Positions 35,106 through 42,965 of a DNA stretch of 64,000 nucleotides are shown in pieces. How positions within the stretch are numbered: position 1 is the first letter of the stretch; every line of letters starts with the position of its first letter. Made by a program: the position numbers and the translations under genes. The notes beneath the pieces were generated by a model that saw only the letters and a program-made list of their open reading frames with translations, did no database searches and was not told the DNA's origin. This DNA is from JAFECT01 sp036501825 (GTDB lineage: Bacteria > Pseudomonadota > Alphaproteobacteria > Caulobacterales > Caulobacteraceae). The DNA is taken from the NCBI GenBank assembly GCA_036501825.1, contig DASXZP010000012.1, forward strand, positions 62,001-126,000. The letters are read 5' to 3'.

Positions 35106-35143
35106 TGCCCTCCCCGTCCCAACGCGGGGAGGGCATTCTTTTT
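35106..35143 (+). terminator. Rho-independent terminator of the DUF1800-DUF1501 operon
   Basis: A perfect 10-bp stem, GCCCTCCCCG (35106-35115) with CGGGGAGGGC (35124-35133), an 8-nt loop and a run of six T at 35138-35143. It is the clearest intrinsic terminator in the window and serves the plus strand. Confidence 0.85.
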
Positions 35144-35211
35144 TCAGGCGCTGAGAACCGTCTGCTTCCGATCCGTTGCGGACGCCAGGGAAGGAGGCGC
35201 ACACTCAGTGC

Positions 35212-35553
35212 ATGCGCCGCCTCCTCGCCACGATCGCTTTTCTCACCCCACTTCCTCTCCTTGCGTGTGGGAGCCCGAGCGATGCGGATTCGCGATGCCC
35301 GGAACTTGAGCGGCTCAAACCTGACCAAGCGCGCAGCGATGCACTGGCGGCGACAGCAAAGGGCGACAAACACCTGATTATGTTAGGCGGATACGTCGGC
35401 GTTGTTCCGGGCGGGAATCCTACCAACCTTCCAACCGTCCTGCTGGCGAGCACCGGGGACACTGCACCGGAAGCTTGCAGGCGGCTGCGGCCGAAAGCCG
35501 AATCCTATGCACTTGCGTACAATGCCGAAGTACGCTCGGTTTCAGGGAAATAG
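35212..35553 (+). CDS. Small lipoprotein of unknown function
   Basis: A 113-residue predicted lipoprotein: MRRLLATIAFLTPLPLLAC has a lipobox (LLAC). AAGGAGG stands about 15 bp before ATG 35212, slightly far. The mature part has two more cysteines (SRCPELE and EACRRLR), which may form a disulfide, and a central hydrophobic beta stretch (KHLIMLGGYVGVVPGG). No family recognised. It converges with the HAD gene, whose stop is 2 bp away. Confidence 0.6.
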   Translation: MRRLLATIAFLTPLPLLACGSPSDADSRCPELERLKPDQARSDALAATAKGDKHLIMLGGYVGVVPGGNPTNLPTVLLASTGDTAPEACRRLRPKAESYALAYNAEVRSVSGK

Positions 35554-35554
35554 G

Positions 35555-36235
35555 CTAGCGGCCGCTGGCGAACCGCCCAAGTTCGCACTCTAATTCCACA
35601 AACGTGCGCGCCACGTGAGTCGCGCCGGATGCGGCGACTTCCTCGGCCGTGTGAAAGCCCCACGCGACGCCCTGCGGATAGGCGCCCGCCGCGATCGCCA
35701 TCAGCATGTCGTGGGAGGTGTCGCCGATCATCACCGTGCGCTCGGGCGACGTGTGGGCGGCTTCCATGGCTTGCAGCAGCATGGACGGGTGCGGTTTGCC
35801 GGGGCCGTCGTCGGCGCAGCGGGTGGCGTCGAAGAGGTGGCCCCAGCCGTGGCGCTCCAGCAGGCGGTCGACGCCGCGGCGGGAGTTGCCGGTGGCTAGC
35901 GCCAAGCGCCAGCCGTCGGCCTTCAGCGCGTCTAGCAGTTCGACGGCGCCGGCGTAGAGCGGCTCGGTGAAGTCCGGGTCCAGGTGCATGCGCCGGAACG
36001 ACTCCTGAAACCCGGTGACGAACTCGGCGAACTGCGCGTCGGTGAGCTCGGGCGCGAGCTGGCGCAGGCCCTCGGCCAGCGACAGGCCCACGATTTGGCG
36101 CACGGAATCGTAATCGGGCGGATCGAGGCCCACCGTGTCCGCCGCCTCGATGGCCGCGCGGTGGATGGTCGAACGCGAGTCCACCAGGGTTCCGTCGACA
36201 TCGAATACGGCGAGCAGGCGATTAATGTTCAGCAC
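35555..36235 (-). CDS. HAD family hydrolase (phosphoglycolate phosphatase-like)
   Basis: A 226-residue cytoplasmic phosphatase. Motif I is FDVDGTLVDS (D12 nucleophile, D14 acid), motif II LALATGNS, motif III the Lys of GPGKPHPS and motif IV IGDTSHDM. The helical cap between motifs I and II is subclass C1, as in Gph and pyrophosphatase PpaX. I place the start at GTG 36235 with AGGAGG 6 bp upstream; an ATG at 36391 would translate the repeat element. Notably that AGGAGG lies in one arm of a 10-bp perfect hairpin (36237-36261), which could mask it in the mRNA. It lies downstream of the RluC-type gene and may share its transcript. Confidence 0.9.
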   Translation of the reverse strand: MLNINRLLAVFDVDGTLVDSRSTIHRAAIEAADTVGLDPPDYDSVRQIVGLSLAEGLRQLAPELTDAQFAEFVTGFQESFRRMHLDPDFTEPLYAGAVELLDALKADGWRLALATGNSRRGVDRLLERHGWGHLFDATRCADDGPGKPHPSMLLQAMEAAHTSPERTVMIGDTSHDMLMAIAAGAYPQGVAWGFHTAEEVAASGATHVARTFVELECELGRFASGR

Positions 36236-36236
36236 T

Positions 36237-36404
36237 CCCTTCCTCCTCGATGGAGGAAGGGTCGGGGATGGAGGTGGGGGCAGGCGGAGCCAGGATGCGG
36301 CGCGAGCCGGCGCCGACGGTATCTGGTTGTGCCGCCCGCGTGTGCTTCCGACACCGTGGAGTGCACACCACCATCCCAACCCTTCCTCCATCGAGGAGGA
36401 AGGG
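36237..36404. repeat. REP-like pair of inverted palindromes flanking 118 bp
   Basis: Each unit is 25 bp: CCCTTCCTCC, five bases, GGAGGAAGGG, at 36237-36261 and 36380-36404. The units are inverted relative to each other, and their flanks (GGATGG-type on the inner side) also match, so the repeat is about 35 bp per arm. The left unit overlaps the ribosome binding site of the HAD gene. Confidence 0.8.
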
Positions 36405-36416
36405 CTTTAGAGTTAG

Positions 36417-37418
36417 TCATCGGCGGCGTCCCTTACCGCCGATGAACGGATCGACGTCGGCTTCGTGCTGATCGAAACCGAAGCGTTCGAAACCGGCCCT
36501 CATTTCCGGCGAGATCGGCGCCTCGACGATCAGCTTGCCGCCGCCGGGGTGATCGAGTTCGATCCTCCGCGCGTGCAGTTGCAGCTTCAGGCCCTCGGAC
36601 AACTCGCGCGACTTGTCGTCGAGGTATTTCGGATCGCCCAGGATCGCGTGGCCGATGGCCAGCATGTGCGCGCGCAGCTGGTGGGTGCGACCGGTGTGCG
36701 GTCGCAGCGCCATCCACGCCGCGCGATGCGCTGCGCGCGAGACGGTGACGTATTCGGTCTCCGCGCTTTCCGCGCCGTGCTCCTTCGCATCGGCCGGGAC
36801 CATCATCTCGCGGTCGCCGATGCCGCGTTTGGCCAGCGCCAGTTCGATCACGCCCTCGGCCGGCTTCGGATCGCCCGCGACGATGGCCCAATAGGTCTTC
36901 TTCGCCTTGCGCCGCGCAAAGGCGCCCGCGAGCCGCGCCGCCGCGTCCGGCGACTTGCCGAGCAGCAGCACGCCCGACGTATCGCGGTCCAGCCGGTGCA
37001 CCAGCCTGGGCCGCTCCAGCCCCTCGCCCCAGGCCGACAGCAGCCGGTCCACGTGCTTGGTGGTCTTGGTGCCGCCCTGCACCGCCAGGCCCGATGGCTT
37101 GTTCAACGCCAGCACCAGCTCGTCCTCGTAGAGCACCAGCGACTTGGCATAGGCCACGTCGCGGGGCGGCAGGCGCTCGGGTCCGCGCTCGCCGCGGTCC
37201 TGGGCGTCCGGCAGGGGCGGCACGCGCACCACATTGCCGGCCTCCAGCCGCGTGTCCGCCTTGGCGCGCGAGCCGTCCACCCGCACCTGGCCGGAGCGAA
37301 ACAGCTTCTGCAGCTGTACGTGGTTCAGGTGCGGCCAGCGCCGCTTGAACCAGCGGTCGAGCCGGATCCCGGCCTCGCCCTCGCCCACCGTCAGGGTCTT
37401 TACCTCGCGCGTCGTCAT
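36417..37418 (-). CDS. RluA/RluC family 23S rRNA pseudouridine synthase with S4 domain
   Basis: A 333-residue enzyme converting uridines of large-subunit rRNA to pseudouridine. An N-terminal S4 RNA-binding domain (about 10-70: RLDRWFKRRWPHLNHVQLQKL) precedes the catalytic domain with HRLDRDTSG; D144 is the catalytic aspartate. THQLRAHMLAIGHAILGDPKY is the family's second signature. RluC (positions 955, 2504, 2580 in E. coli) is the closest match by architecture. A second, shorter RluA-family gene without S4 domain is at 42050-42802. It diverges from crcB. Confidence 0.92.
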   Translation of the reverse strand: MTTREVKTLTVGEGEAGIRLDRWFKRRWPHLNHVQLQKLFRSGQVRVDGSRAKADTRLEAGNVVRVPPLPDAQDRGERGPERLPPRDVAYAKSLVLYEDELVLALNKPSGLAVQGGTKTTKHVDRLLSAWGEGLERPRLVHRLDRDTSGVLLLGKSPDAAARLAGAFARRKAKKTYWAIVAGDPKPAEGVIELALAKRGIGDREMMVPADAKEHGAESAETEYVTVSRAAHRAAWMALRPHTGRTHQLRAHMLAIGHAILGDPKYLDDKSRELSEGLKLQLHARRIELDHPGGGKLIVEAPISPEMRAGFERFGFDQHEADVDPFIGGKGRRR

Positions 37419-37499
37419 GGCCGAGCCTTATAGCGGGGCGGACGCGTGCGCCTATAGCCGCCGGCGGCTAGGATCAGGGGCGCGACTCGGAGAGGCCGG

Positions 37500-37907
37500 A
37501 TGCCGCCCCTGAACCTGTATCTGGCCGTCCTCCTCGGCAGCGCGCTGGGCGGCGTGGCGCGGTTTTTCCTGTCCGGCCTGATCGGATCGCAGTTCGGCGA
37601 GGCGTTCCCCTGGGGCACCGTCCTGGTGAACATCACCGGCTCATTCGTCATCGGCTTCGTCGCGGGGCTCAGCGCGCCGGGCGGCCGCGTGGCGCTCAGT
37701 CCCGCCATGCGCCTGTTCCTGATGACCGGGGTCTGCGGCGGCTACACCACCTTCTCGGCCTTCAGCCTGCAGACGTTCACGCTCCTGGGCGACGGCCATT
37801 GGGGGAAAGCCGGCGCCAACGTCGTCGGATCGGTGGGCCTGTGCGTGCTCGCAACCTGGCTGGGCTACCTCGCCGCGGCGGCCATCAATCAGGTCAGGAC
37901 AGTCTAA
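37500..37907 (+). CDS. crcB: Fluoride efflux channel
   Basis: A 135-residue Fluc/CrcB channel that expels fluoride as a dual-topology dimer. Four membrane helices and the family motifs are present: GGVARFFLSG, WGTVLVNITGSFVIGF (pore Asn) and GVCGGYTTFSAFSLQ (the TTFS pore track with phenylalanines). GGAG lies upstream of the ATG. I looked for a fluoride riboswitch in the 80-bp divergent spacer and saw none. In related genomes crcB sits between rarA and rluC-type genes, as is roughly so here. Confidence 0.95.
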   Translation: MPPLNLYLAVLLGSALGGVARFFLSGLIGSQFGEAFPWGTVLVNITGSFVIGFVAGLSAPGGRVALSPAMRLFLMTGVCGGYTTFSAFSLQTFTLLGDGHWGKAGANVVGSVGLCVLATWLGYLAAAAINQVRTV

Positions 37908-38012
37908 GCTCTTGGTTGTATGCTGGCCGTCGCACAACGGCCGTTTTCCTGTCTTCAAAGCTTCGCGTCGCCGCGTTCATTCTTCCCTGCCTCGGACAGG
38001 AGATGAGTCGCC

Positions 38013-39857
38013 ATGACTTGCGTCACCGCAACGAACGCCACGAGCAAGTTCAGCCTCAAAGCCTATCGCGGGGATCGCAAGACCCTGCTCGCGTTCAACC
38101 TGCCCAAGGCGCAGGCGAAGAATCTCGCGGGTTTTTCCATTCAGGTGCAGCCGCCCACCGGGCCCGCCTATTATCTCGACAACACGCTGCGCTTCGACCA
38201 GCCCGCCGATCACGCTCAGGACGCGGCGCAGTCGGCCAATTCGTCGCTGAACGCGCCGTTCCAGAAGTTCCGTTGGGTGCATGTACCGGGCCAGACGCAC
38301 CAGGGTCTCGACCCGCAGGTCGGGACCTATGCCTACACGGTGACGCCGCGCTACTTCGACAAGGACGGGTCGCTGTTGCCGCTGGATGCCGGCGCCGGCG
38401 CCACGGCGAAGATCGATGTTGACGCGTTCGAGAAGGGCGCGCTGAAGATCGGCTTCACCCGCGGCTACATGCAGTCGCAGGCCTTCGTGAACCACTTCGG
38501 CAAGGCGGCGACGGTTCGGCCCGCAGGCAAGACGCTGATCTACGATACGTCGGCGCAGGCGGGCGTGAACGCGGCGGGCGACAAGTCCACCTACGCCCAG
38601 GAATACGCCTGGATGGGCTACACCGCGCGCGAGCTGGTGTTCGAGGTGTTGAAAGCCGTGCAAAGCGATGCGTCGCTGACGCTCGACATGTTTGCCTATG
38701 ACCTGAACGAGCCCGACGTGATCACCATCCTGCAGGCCTTGGCCAAGGACGGGCGCCTGCGGATGATCCTCGACAACGCGAGCCTGCACCACGCTTCGCC
38801 GCCCAAGCCCGAGGACCAGGTCGAGACCCTGCTGAACAAGGCCAAGGCCGGGATCGTGCTGCGCGGCAAGTTCGGCCGCTACGCCCATGACAAGGTGATG
38901 ATCGTCTACCAGAACAAGAAGCCGGTGCGCGTGCTCACCGGCTCGACCAACTTCTCGGTCACCGGTCTCTATGTGAACGCCAACCATGTGCTGGTCTACG
39001 AGGACGCGGAAGTCGCGGGCTGGTACGCGGGGGTGTTCGAGGAATCCTGGACCGACAAAGTCAACCAGAAGGCCTTTGCCAAATCGGTCTGGGCGACCAA
39101 GTCCTACACCTCGAGCGGCGCCGCGACGCCGAAGACCGAATTCAACTTCTCGCCCCACAGCGCGGCGTACATGACCAAGGAACTGGGCGGCATCGTCAAC
39201 GCCGTCGCCCAGCAGGACAAGGCCGGCGGTTCGGTGCTGTTCGCGGTGATGGAGTTGACCAGCACGGGCAAGTCGAAGAACGCGGTGTACAGCGCGCTCG
39301 ACGCCCTCCACGCCAAGACCAAGGCCTTCACCTACGGCATCTCCGACGCGCCGGAGGGGATTTACCTGTACCCGCACGGCTCGACGACCGGCGTGCTGGT
39401 CACCGGCAAGCCGGGGGCGACCATGCTGCCGCCGCCGTTCAATCAGGTTCCGGGCATCGCCGGCCACGAAATCCACGACAAGTTCGTCGTCTGCGGCTTC
39501 AACCGACCGGAGGCTGTCGTCTACTGCGGCTCATCCAACCTGGCGGAGGGCGGCGAGCAGGCCAACGGCGACAATCTGCTGGCCATTCGCGACGGCGACG
39601 TGGCGACGGTGTTCGCCATCGAGGCCCTGCTGCTCATCGACCACTACGACTTCCTCGACCGCTATGCGACCAAGACGGTCGGCAAGTCGAAGACCAAGAA
39701 GGCCAAGGCGGTCAAGAGCACGGTGAAGAACGTCGGCGCCTCGAAGACCGCCGCGGCTGCGGCGGCGGGTATGTTTCTCGACGCGTCCGACGACTGGACC
39801 GACAAGTTCTATGACGGCGGCGACCTGCACGCGACCGACCGGCAGCTGTTCGGCTAG
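38013..39857 (+). CDS. Phospholipase D-like (two HKD motifs) protein
   Basis: A 614-residue protein of the phospholipase D/nuclease superfamily. Residues 1-140 look like a beta-sandwich (FSIQVQPPTGPAYYLD, VGTYAYTVTPRYF). The two catalytic motifs are H292-D-K294 (YAHDKVMIV, then GSTNFS) and H488-D-K490 (EIHDKFVVCG, then CGSSNLAEGG), so both half-sites are intact. A Lys/Ala-rich linker (about 555-585) precedes a short acidic C-terminal tail. No signal peptide, so it is cytoplasmic or exported by a non-Sec route. Substrates of the superfamily include phospholipids and nucleic acids; none can be chosen here. Its stop shares CTAG with the convergent gene. Confidence 0.85.
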   Translation: MTCVTATNATSKFSLKAYRGDRKTLLAFNLPKAQAKNLAGFSIQVQPPTGPAYYLDNTLRFDQPADHAQDAAQSANSSLNAPFQKFRWVHVPGQTHQGLDPQVGTYAYTVTPRYFDKDGSLLPLDAGAGATAKIDVDAFEKGALKIGFTRGYMQSQAFVNHFGKAATVRPAGKTLIYDTSAQAGVNAAGDKSTYAQEYAWMGYTARELVFEVLKAVQSDASLTLDMFAYDLNEPDVITILQALAKDGRLRMILDNASLHHASPPKPEDQVETLLNKAKAGIVLRGKFGRYAHDKVMIVYQNKKPVRVLTGSTNFSVTGLYVNANHVLVYEDAEVAGWYAGVFEESWTDKVNQKAFAKSVWATKSYTSSGAATPKTEFNFSPHSAAYMTKELGGIVNAVAQQDKAGGSVLFAVMELTSTGKSKNAVYSALDALHAKTKAFTYGISDAPEGIYLYPHGSTTGVLVTGKPGATMLPPPFNQVPGIAGHEIHDKFVVCGFNRPEAVVYCGSSNLAEGGEQANGDNLLAIRDGDVATVFAIEALLLIDHYDFLDRYATKTVGKSKTKKAKAVKSTVKNVGASKTAAAAAAGMFLDASDDWTDKFYDGGDLHATDRQLFG

Positions 39858-40240
39858 CGGATGGTCAGGCGCAGGCGATAGCGGCCGAAGGCGCCTTCCG
39901 CCATCAGGTCGGCGCTGACCCCGAACACGTATTCGCCGGTCTGCTGCAGCGGGATGCTCTGCGGAATGCCCGGGCCGTCGCCGTTGCCGTCGGGATAGCC
40001 GATGGTCTGGCGCGTGGCGGGGCCCTGCAGCGTCCAGGTCAGGGTCTGACCCGCCCGCGCCTTGAAATGATAGTCGCAGCTCGCGCGCTCGTGGGTCAGG
40101 CGGCCGGTGTATTCGATGCTGTCGGTCCCGCGCTTCATGTGCACATTGACCACACAGTCGGACGGGTCCGCGAAGGCGGGGGCGGCGAAGAGGATCAATC
40201 CGGCGAACGCCGCGCCGGCGGCAAGCTTGGACGAGACCAT
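39854..40240 (-). CDS. Small secreted protein, PPC-like beta domain
   Basis: A 128-residue exported protein with signal MVSSKLAAGAAFAGLILF ending AFA. The mature part has two cysteines (DCVV and SCDY) that could pair, and the pattern KARAGQTLTWTLQGP, then QTGEYVFGVSADL and YRLRLTIR, is that of pre-peptidase C-terminal or carbohydrate-binding-type beta-sandwiches. Some relatives are annotated as inhibitors of g-type lysozyme; I cannot confirm this. Its stop overlaps the phospholipase D-like gene in convergent orientation. Confidence 0.6.
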   Translation of the reverse strand: MVSSKLAAGAAFAGLILFAAPAFADPSDCVVNVHMKRGTDSIEYTGRLTHERASCDYHFKARAGQTLTWTLQGPATRQTIGYPDGNGDGPGIPQSIPLQQTGEYVFGVSADLMAEGAFGRYRLRLTIR

Positions 40241-40370
40241 GGGCGCTCTCCTGTCGCTTATCGGCGACCAGTTGGCGGCAGATGATGCGGAACGTCAACG
40301 GCCCCGCGCGCGCAGAAATCGGAAACTTCGTTTGATTCCACGCCGGGCGCGCGGGCGGTTATGCAGGCGC

Positions 40371-40829
40371 ATGACCAACGTTACCATCCGCCCGATCACG
40401 CCGGCCGACTACGCCGCCTGGCGCCCGCTCTGGGACGGCTACAACGCCTTCTACGGCCGTTCCGGCGCGACCGTCCTGCCCGAAGACATCACCGCCGCCA
40501 CCTGGGCGCGGTTCTTCGATCCCACTGAGCCGGTGCACGCGCTCGTGGCCGAACGTGACGGCGCGCTGCTCGGCCTGACCCACTACCTGTATCACCGATC
40601 GACCACGATGATCCCACTCACCTGCTATCTGCAGGACCTGTTCACGGTCGAAGCCGCGCGCGGGAAGGGCGTCGGGCGCGCTCTGATCGAGGCCGTATTC
40701 GAAAACGCAAAGGCGGCGGGAACGGACCGCGTCTACTGGCAGACGCACGAGACCAACACCCACGCGATGCAGCTCTACGACAAGGTCGCGGAACGATCGG
40801 GCTTCCTGGTCTACCGCAAGACCCGCTGA
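40371..40829 (+). CDS. GNAT family N-acetyltransferase
   Basis: A 152-residue acetyltransferase starting at ATG 40371 (MTNVTIRPITPADY). Acetyl-CoA motif A is LTCYLQDLFTVEAARGKGVGRALIEAV, where the R-G-K-G-V-G-R-A loop binds the pyrophosphate; motif B includes YWQTHETNTHAMQLYDKV. The sequence is like bacterial diamine or amino-acid acetyltransferase annotations, but the acceptor is unknown. Upstream codons in frame lie within the divergent secreted-protein gene region and are not used. Confidence 0.88.
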   Translation: MTNVTIRPITPADYAAWRPLWDGYNAFYGRSGATVLPEDITAATWARFFDPTEPVHALVAERDGALLGLTHYLYHRSTTMIPLTCYLQDLFTVEAARGKGVGRALIEAVFENAKAAGTDRVYWQTHETNTHAMQLYDKVAERSGFLVYRKTR

Positions 40830-40833
40830 GCGG

Positions 40834-41088
40834 TCACGGCGCCTGCAGGCCGCCGGTGCTGGGCGCATCCTCGACCCAGAGCTTCAGCATAAACAGGATC
40901 AGTCCGCGATCGTCGCGGGCGGTAATCGACCATGCCTGGGCCGCGCGCAGGCCACGCGACGCCGCCAACAGCGCGCGACCGGCGACGCGCGACGCCTCCA
41001 GCTGGGCTTCGCCGAGGTTTGCCAGCTCCACGCCCGTGGCGTCGGGGCTGGAAACGCCATTGTCGAAATCGAAGAAATACCGGGCCAT
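40834..41088 (-). CDS. DUF6894 family small protein
   Basis: An 84-residue protein starting MARYFFDFDNGVSSPDATGVEL at ATG 41088. The MxRYFFD opening followed by a DxxGxEL block and an ALA-rich helix is typical of DUF6894, small cytoplasmic proteins abundant in Alphaproteobacteria with no known function. It converges with the GNAT gene, the stops 4 bp apart. The longer in-frame start at 41166 is not supported by a ribosome site. Confidence 0.75.
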   Translation of the reverse strand: MARYFFDFDNGVSSPDATGVELANLGEAQLEASRVAGRALLAASRGLRAAQAWSITARDDRGLILFMLKLWVEDAPSTGGLQAP

Positions 41089-41166
41089 GGCCCTCCCGTT
41101 CGAGAGGGAGCGCACGTCTCCCTCGGCCACCGATGCCCAAAGGATCGATACGGCGGTGAGAGGCAT

Positions 41167-41348
41167 TTAGCACGATGTGCGACTTAGCCGAAATCTAATG
41201 TTCGAACTCAACATTATATGTCTGAATGAGAGATCGTTGTGTTTTCGCGAGACGTTTGACCTTTAGAATCAAACAAATACCAAATAAAACCAATTTGCTA
41301 TCGTGACAGGCGTATAATAAGCGCGTCGGACATCGGGGCCGACGCCAT
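41167..41348. promoter_or_regulatory. AT-rich spacer with -10-like TATAAT upstream of the Crp-type regulator
   Basis: The 180 bp before the regulator gene are strikingly AT-rich against the surrounding GC-rich DNA, notably 41195-41320. TATAAT at 41313-41318 is a perfect -10 hexamer 30 bp before the ATG; no good -35 stands 16-18 bp upstream, as expected for a promoter needing an activator. The regulator itself may be that activator. Confidence 0.5.
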
Positions 41349-42053
41349 ATGCAATTCCGTAATCGACTGCTGTCGTCTGTGTCGAAAGACGACATTGAAT
41401 GGCTTTTTCCGCACCTTCAGGAGATTTCCCTGCGGAGCGGCGCCACGCTCTACGAGGCCGGCGGTCGCACCCCCCACGTCTTTTTCCCAAGCACGGCCGT
41501 TATTTCCGTCGTCACCGTGATGAACGACGGCGCCAGCGTAGAGACCTCGTCGATCGGTCGCGAGGGTGCGGTGGGGCTTCTTCCGGGGTTGACCAATGCC
41601 GCGTCGCCGACGCGCGTGTTCGCCCAGATCGGCGGCGGCGGACTTCGGCTTTCGTCGGATCTGCTGCGCACGCGTTGCGGCGAGAGTCCCGACCTGCTGA
41701 ACAAACTGCTGCACAGCGCGCTCGGCGACCTGGCGCAGGCGGGTCAGGGCGTCGCGTGCAACGCGCTGCACGAGGCGTCGGCGCGGTTGGCGCGCTGGCT
41801 GCTGATGACCGAGGATCGCGTCGGCAATGCAACCTTCCCGCTGACCCAGGAATATCTCGCGATCATGGTCGGCGTGCAGCGCACCACCGTCAGCCTGATC
41901 GCGAGCCGCCTGAAGGGCAACGGATTGATCGACTATTCGCGCGGCGTTATCGAAATCACCGACCGCGCCGGTCTCAAGGCGGTGGCCTGTGAATGCTACG
42001 CCTCGCTGTTGCTCCGTTACGCCGACCTCGGCATCGAGACGGCCGGCGGCTAA
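41349..42053 (+). CDS. Crp/Fnr family transcriptional regulator
   Basis: A 234-residue regulator with an N-terminal cyclic-nucleotide-binding-like beta-barrel (about 15-120: RSGATLYEAGG, SIGREGAVGLLPGL) and a C-terminal Crp winged helix (LTQEYLAIMVGVQRTTVSLIASRLKGNGLIDY). The barrel lacks the usual cAMP phosphate-binding RxS pair and Fnr cysteines, so the signal is unknown. This architecture is common in alphaproteobacterial paralogues. The stop overlaps the convergent RluA-type gene. Confidence 0.9.
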   Translation: MQFRNRLLSSVSKDDIEWLFPHLQEISLRSGATLYEAGGRTPHVFFPSTAVISVVTVMNDGASVETSSIGREGAVGLLPGLTNAASPTRVFAQIGGGGLRLSSDLLRTRCGESPDLLNKLLHSALGDLAQAGQGVACNALHEASARLARWLLMTEDRVGNATFPLTQEYLAIMVGVQRTTVSLIASRLKGNGLIDYSRGVIEITDRAGLKAVACECYASLLLRYADLGIETAGG

Positions 42054-42802
42054 AGCCCCAATCCTGCGGCGAGGTCCGCGAAGTCGGCCGGCGGGGGCGC
42101 TTCGAGCGTCTTCGTCCCACCCTCCGGATGTGGAAACGTCAGCGCGCGCGCATGCAGCATCAGACGCCCCACCGCGTGATCGCCCACACGCAGCGCGCCG
42201 CCATAGCGCGGGTCGCCCGCGATCGGCCGCGCGATCGACGCCAGGTGTACGCGCAACTGGTGCATGCGGCCGGTCACCGGCTTCAGCTCGACCAGCGCCG
42301 CGTCGTGCGAGGCCGCGAGCGTGCGGTAGAGCGTGCGCGCGCTTTCCGCGTCGGGGTGGTCGTCGGCGCAGGGGCGCATATAGGCCTCGCGGCCGATCTC
42401 CTCGCGGCGCAGCGCCGTGGTAATTTCTCCGTCGCGCGGGTCGGGCGCGCCGGGCGTGACGATCGCGACGTAGGTCTTCTCGAAGCTGCGCGCCATCACC
42501 GCCTTGCCGAGGAAGCCGGCGGCGGGCTTGGTCTTGGCGGTCAGGATGACGCCGGACGTGTCGCGGTCGAGCCGGTGGATCAGCCGCGGCCGCGCCTTTC
42601 CCGGCTTCGCGAACGCCCAGATCAGTTCATCCAACGTATGCACCTGCCCGCGCCCCCCCTGGCTAGACAGGCCGGAAGGTTTGTTCAGGGCCAGGATCGC
42701 TTGATCTTCATAGATGACGAGCGAGCGCGCGAACTCGACCTCGTCCTGGGACAGCGAAATCGGAATGTCGACGGCGCGAACGCGAGGCGGGGTTCTGGGC
42801 AT
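42050..42802 (-). CDS. RluA family pseudouridine synthase without S4 domain
   Basis: A 250-residue enzyme of the RluA family: LALNKPSGLSSQGG opens the catalytic domain, IHRLDRDTSG gives catalytic D79, and GRMHQLRVHLASIARPIAGDPRYGG is the conserved C-terminal signature. With no S4 domain it resembles RluA or TruC in size; target uridines cannot be read from sequence. It lies downstream of rarA, separated by a repeat-bearing 163-bp spacer. It is the second pseudouridine synthase in the window. Confidence 0.9.
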   Translation of the reverse strand: MPRTPPRVRAVDIPISLSQDEVEFARSLVIYEDQAILALNKPSGLSSQGGRGQVHTLDELIWAFAKPGKARPRLIHRLDRDTSGVILTAKTKPAAGFLGKAVMARSFEKTYVAIVTPGAPDPRDGEITTALRREEIGREAYMRPCADDHPDAESARTLYRTLAASHDAALVELKPVTGRMHQLRVHLASIARPIAGDPRYGGALRVGDHAVGRLMLHARALTFPHPEGGTKTLEAPPPADFADLAAGLGL

Positions 42803-42825
42803 CAGCGCGCACGTCCCACAATGAT

Positions 42826-42957
42826 CCGCTCATCCCGGCGAATGCCGGGACCCAGATCGTAAAGCGCTTCCGCTTCCAGGTTCGCATCGAACTGGCGGAT
42901 CATTTCAAAAGCTCGGAGCCATATGATCTGGGTCCCGGCATTCGCCGGGATGAGCGG
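42826..42957. repeat. REP-like perfect 33-bp inverted repeat
   Basis: Bases 42826-42858 and 42925-42957 are perfect reverse complements, 66 bp apart. Each arm includes the small palindrome CCCGGC-GAAT-GCCGGG. The spacing and sequence type match chromosomal REP elements seen repeatedly in Caulobacterales and Sphingomonadales genomes. It sits between rarA and the RluA-type gene. Confidence 0.85.
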
Positions 42958-42965
42958 AAATAAAA

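Noticed and set aside
36236..36391. A longer HAD phosphatase starting at ATG 36391
   Set aside because: The extra 52 residues would be translated from the REP palindromes and read Pro/Arg/Ser-rich; GTG 36235 gives the normal family N-terminus.
37419..37499. Fluoride riboswitch before crcB
   Set aside because: The 80-bp spacer lacks the conserved GGNGAUGG start and pseudoknot pairing of the crcB motif.
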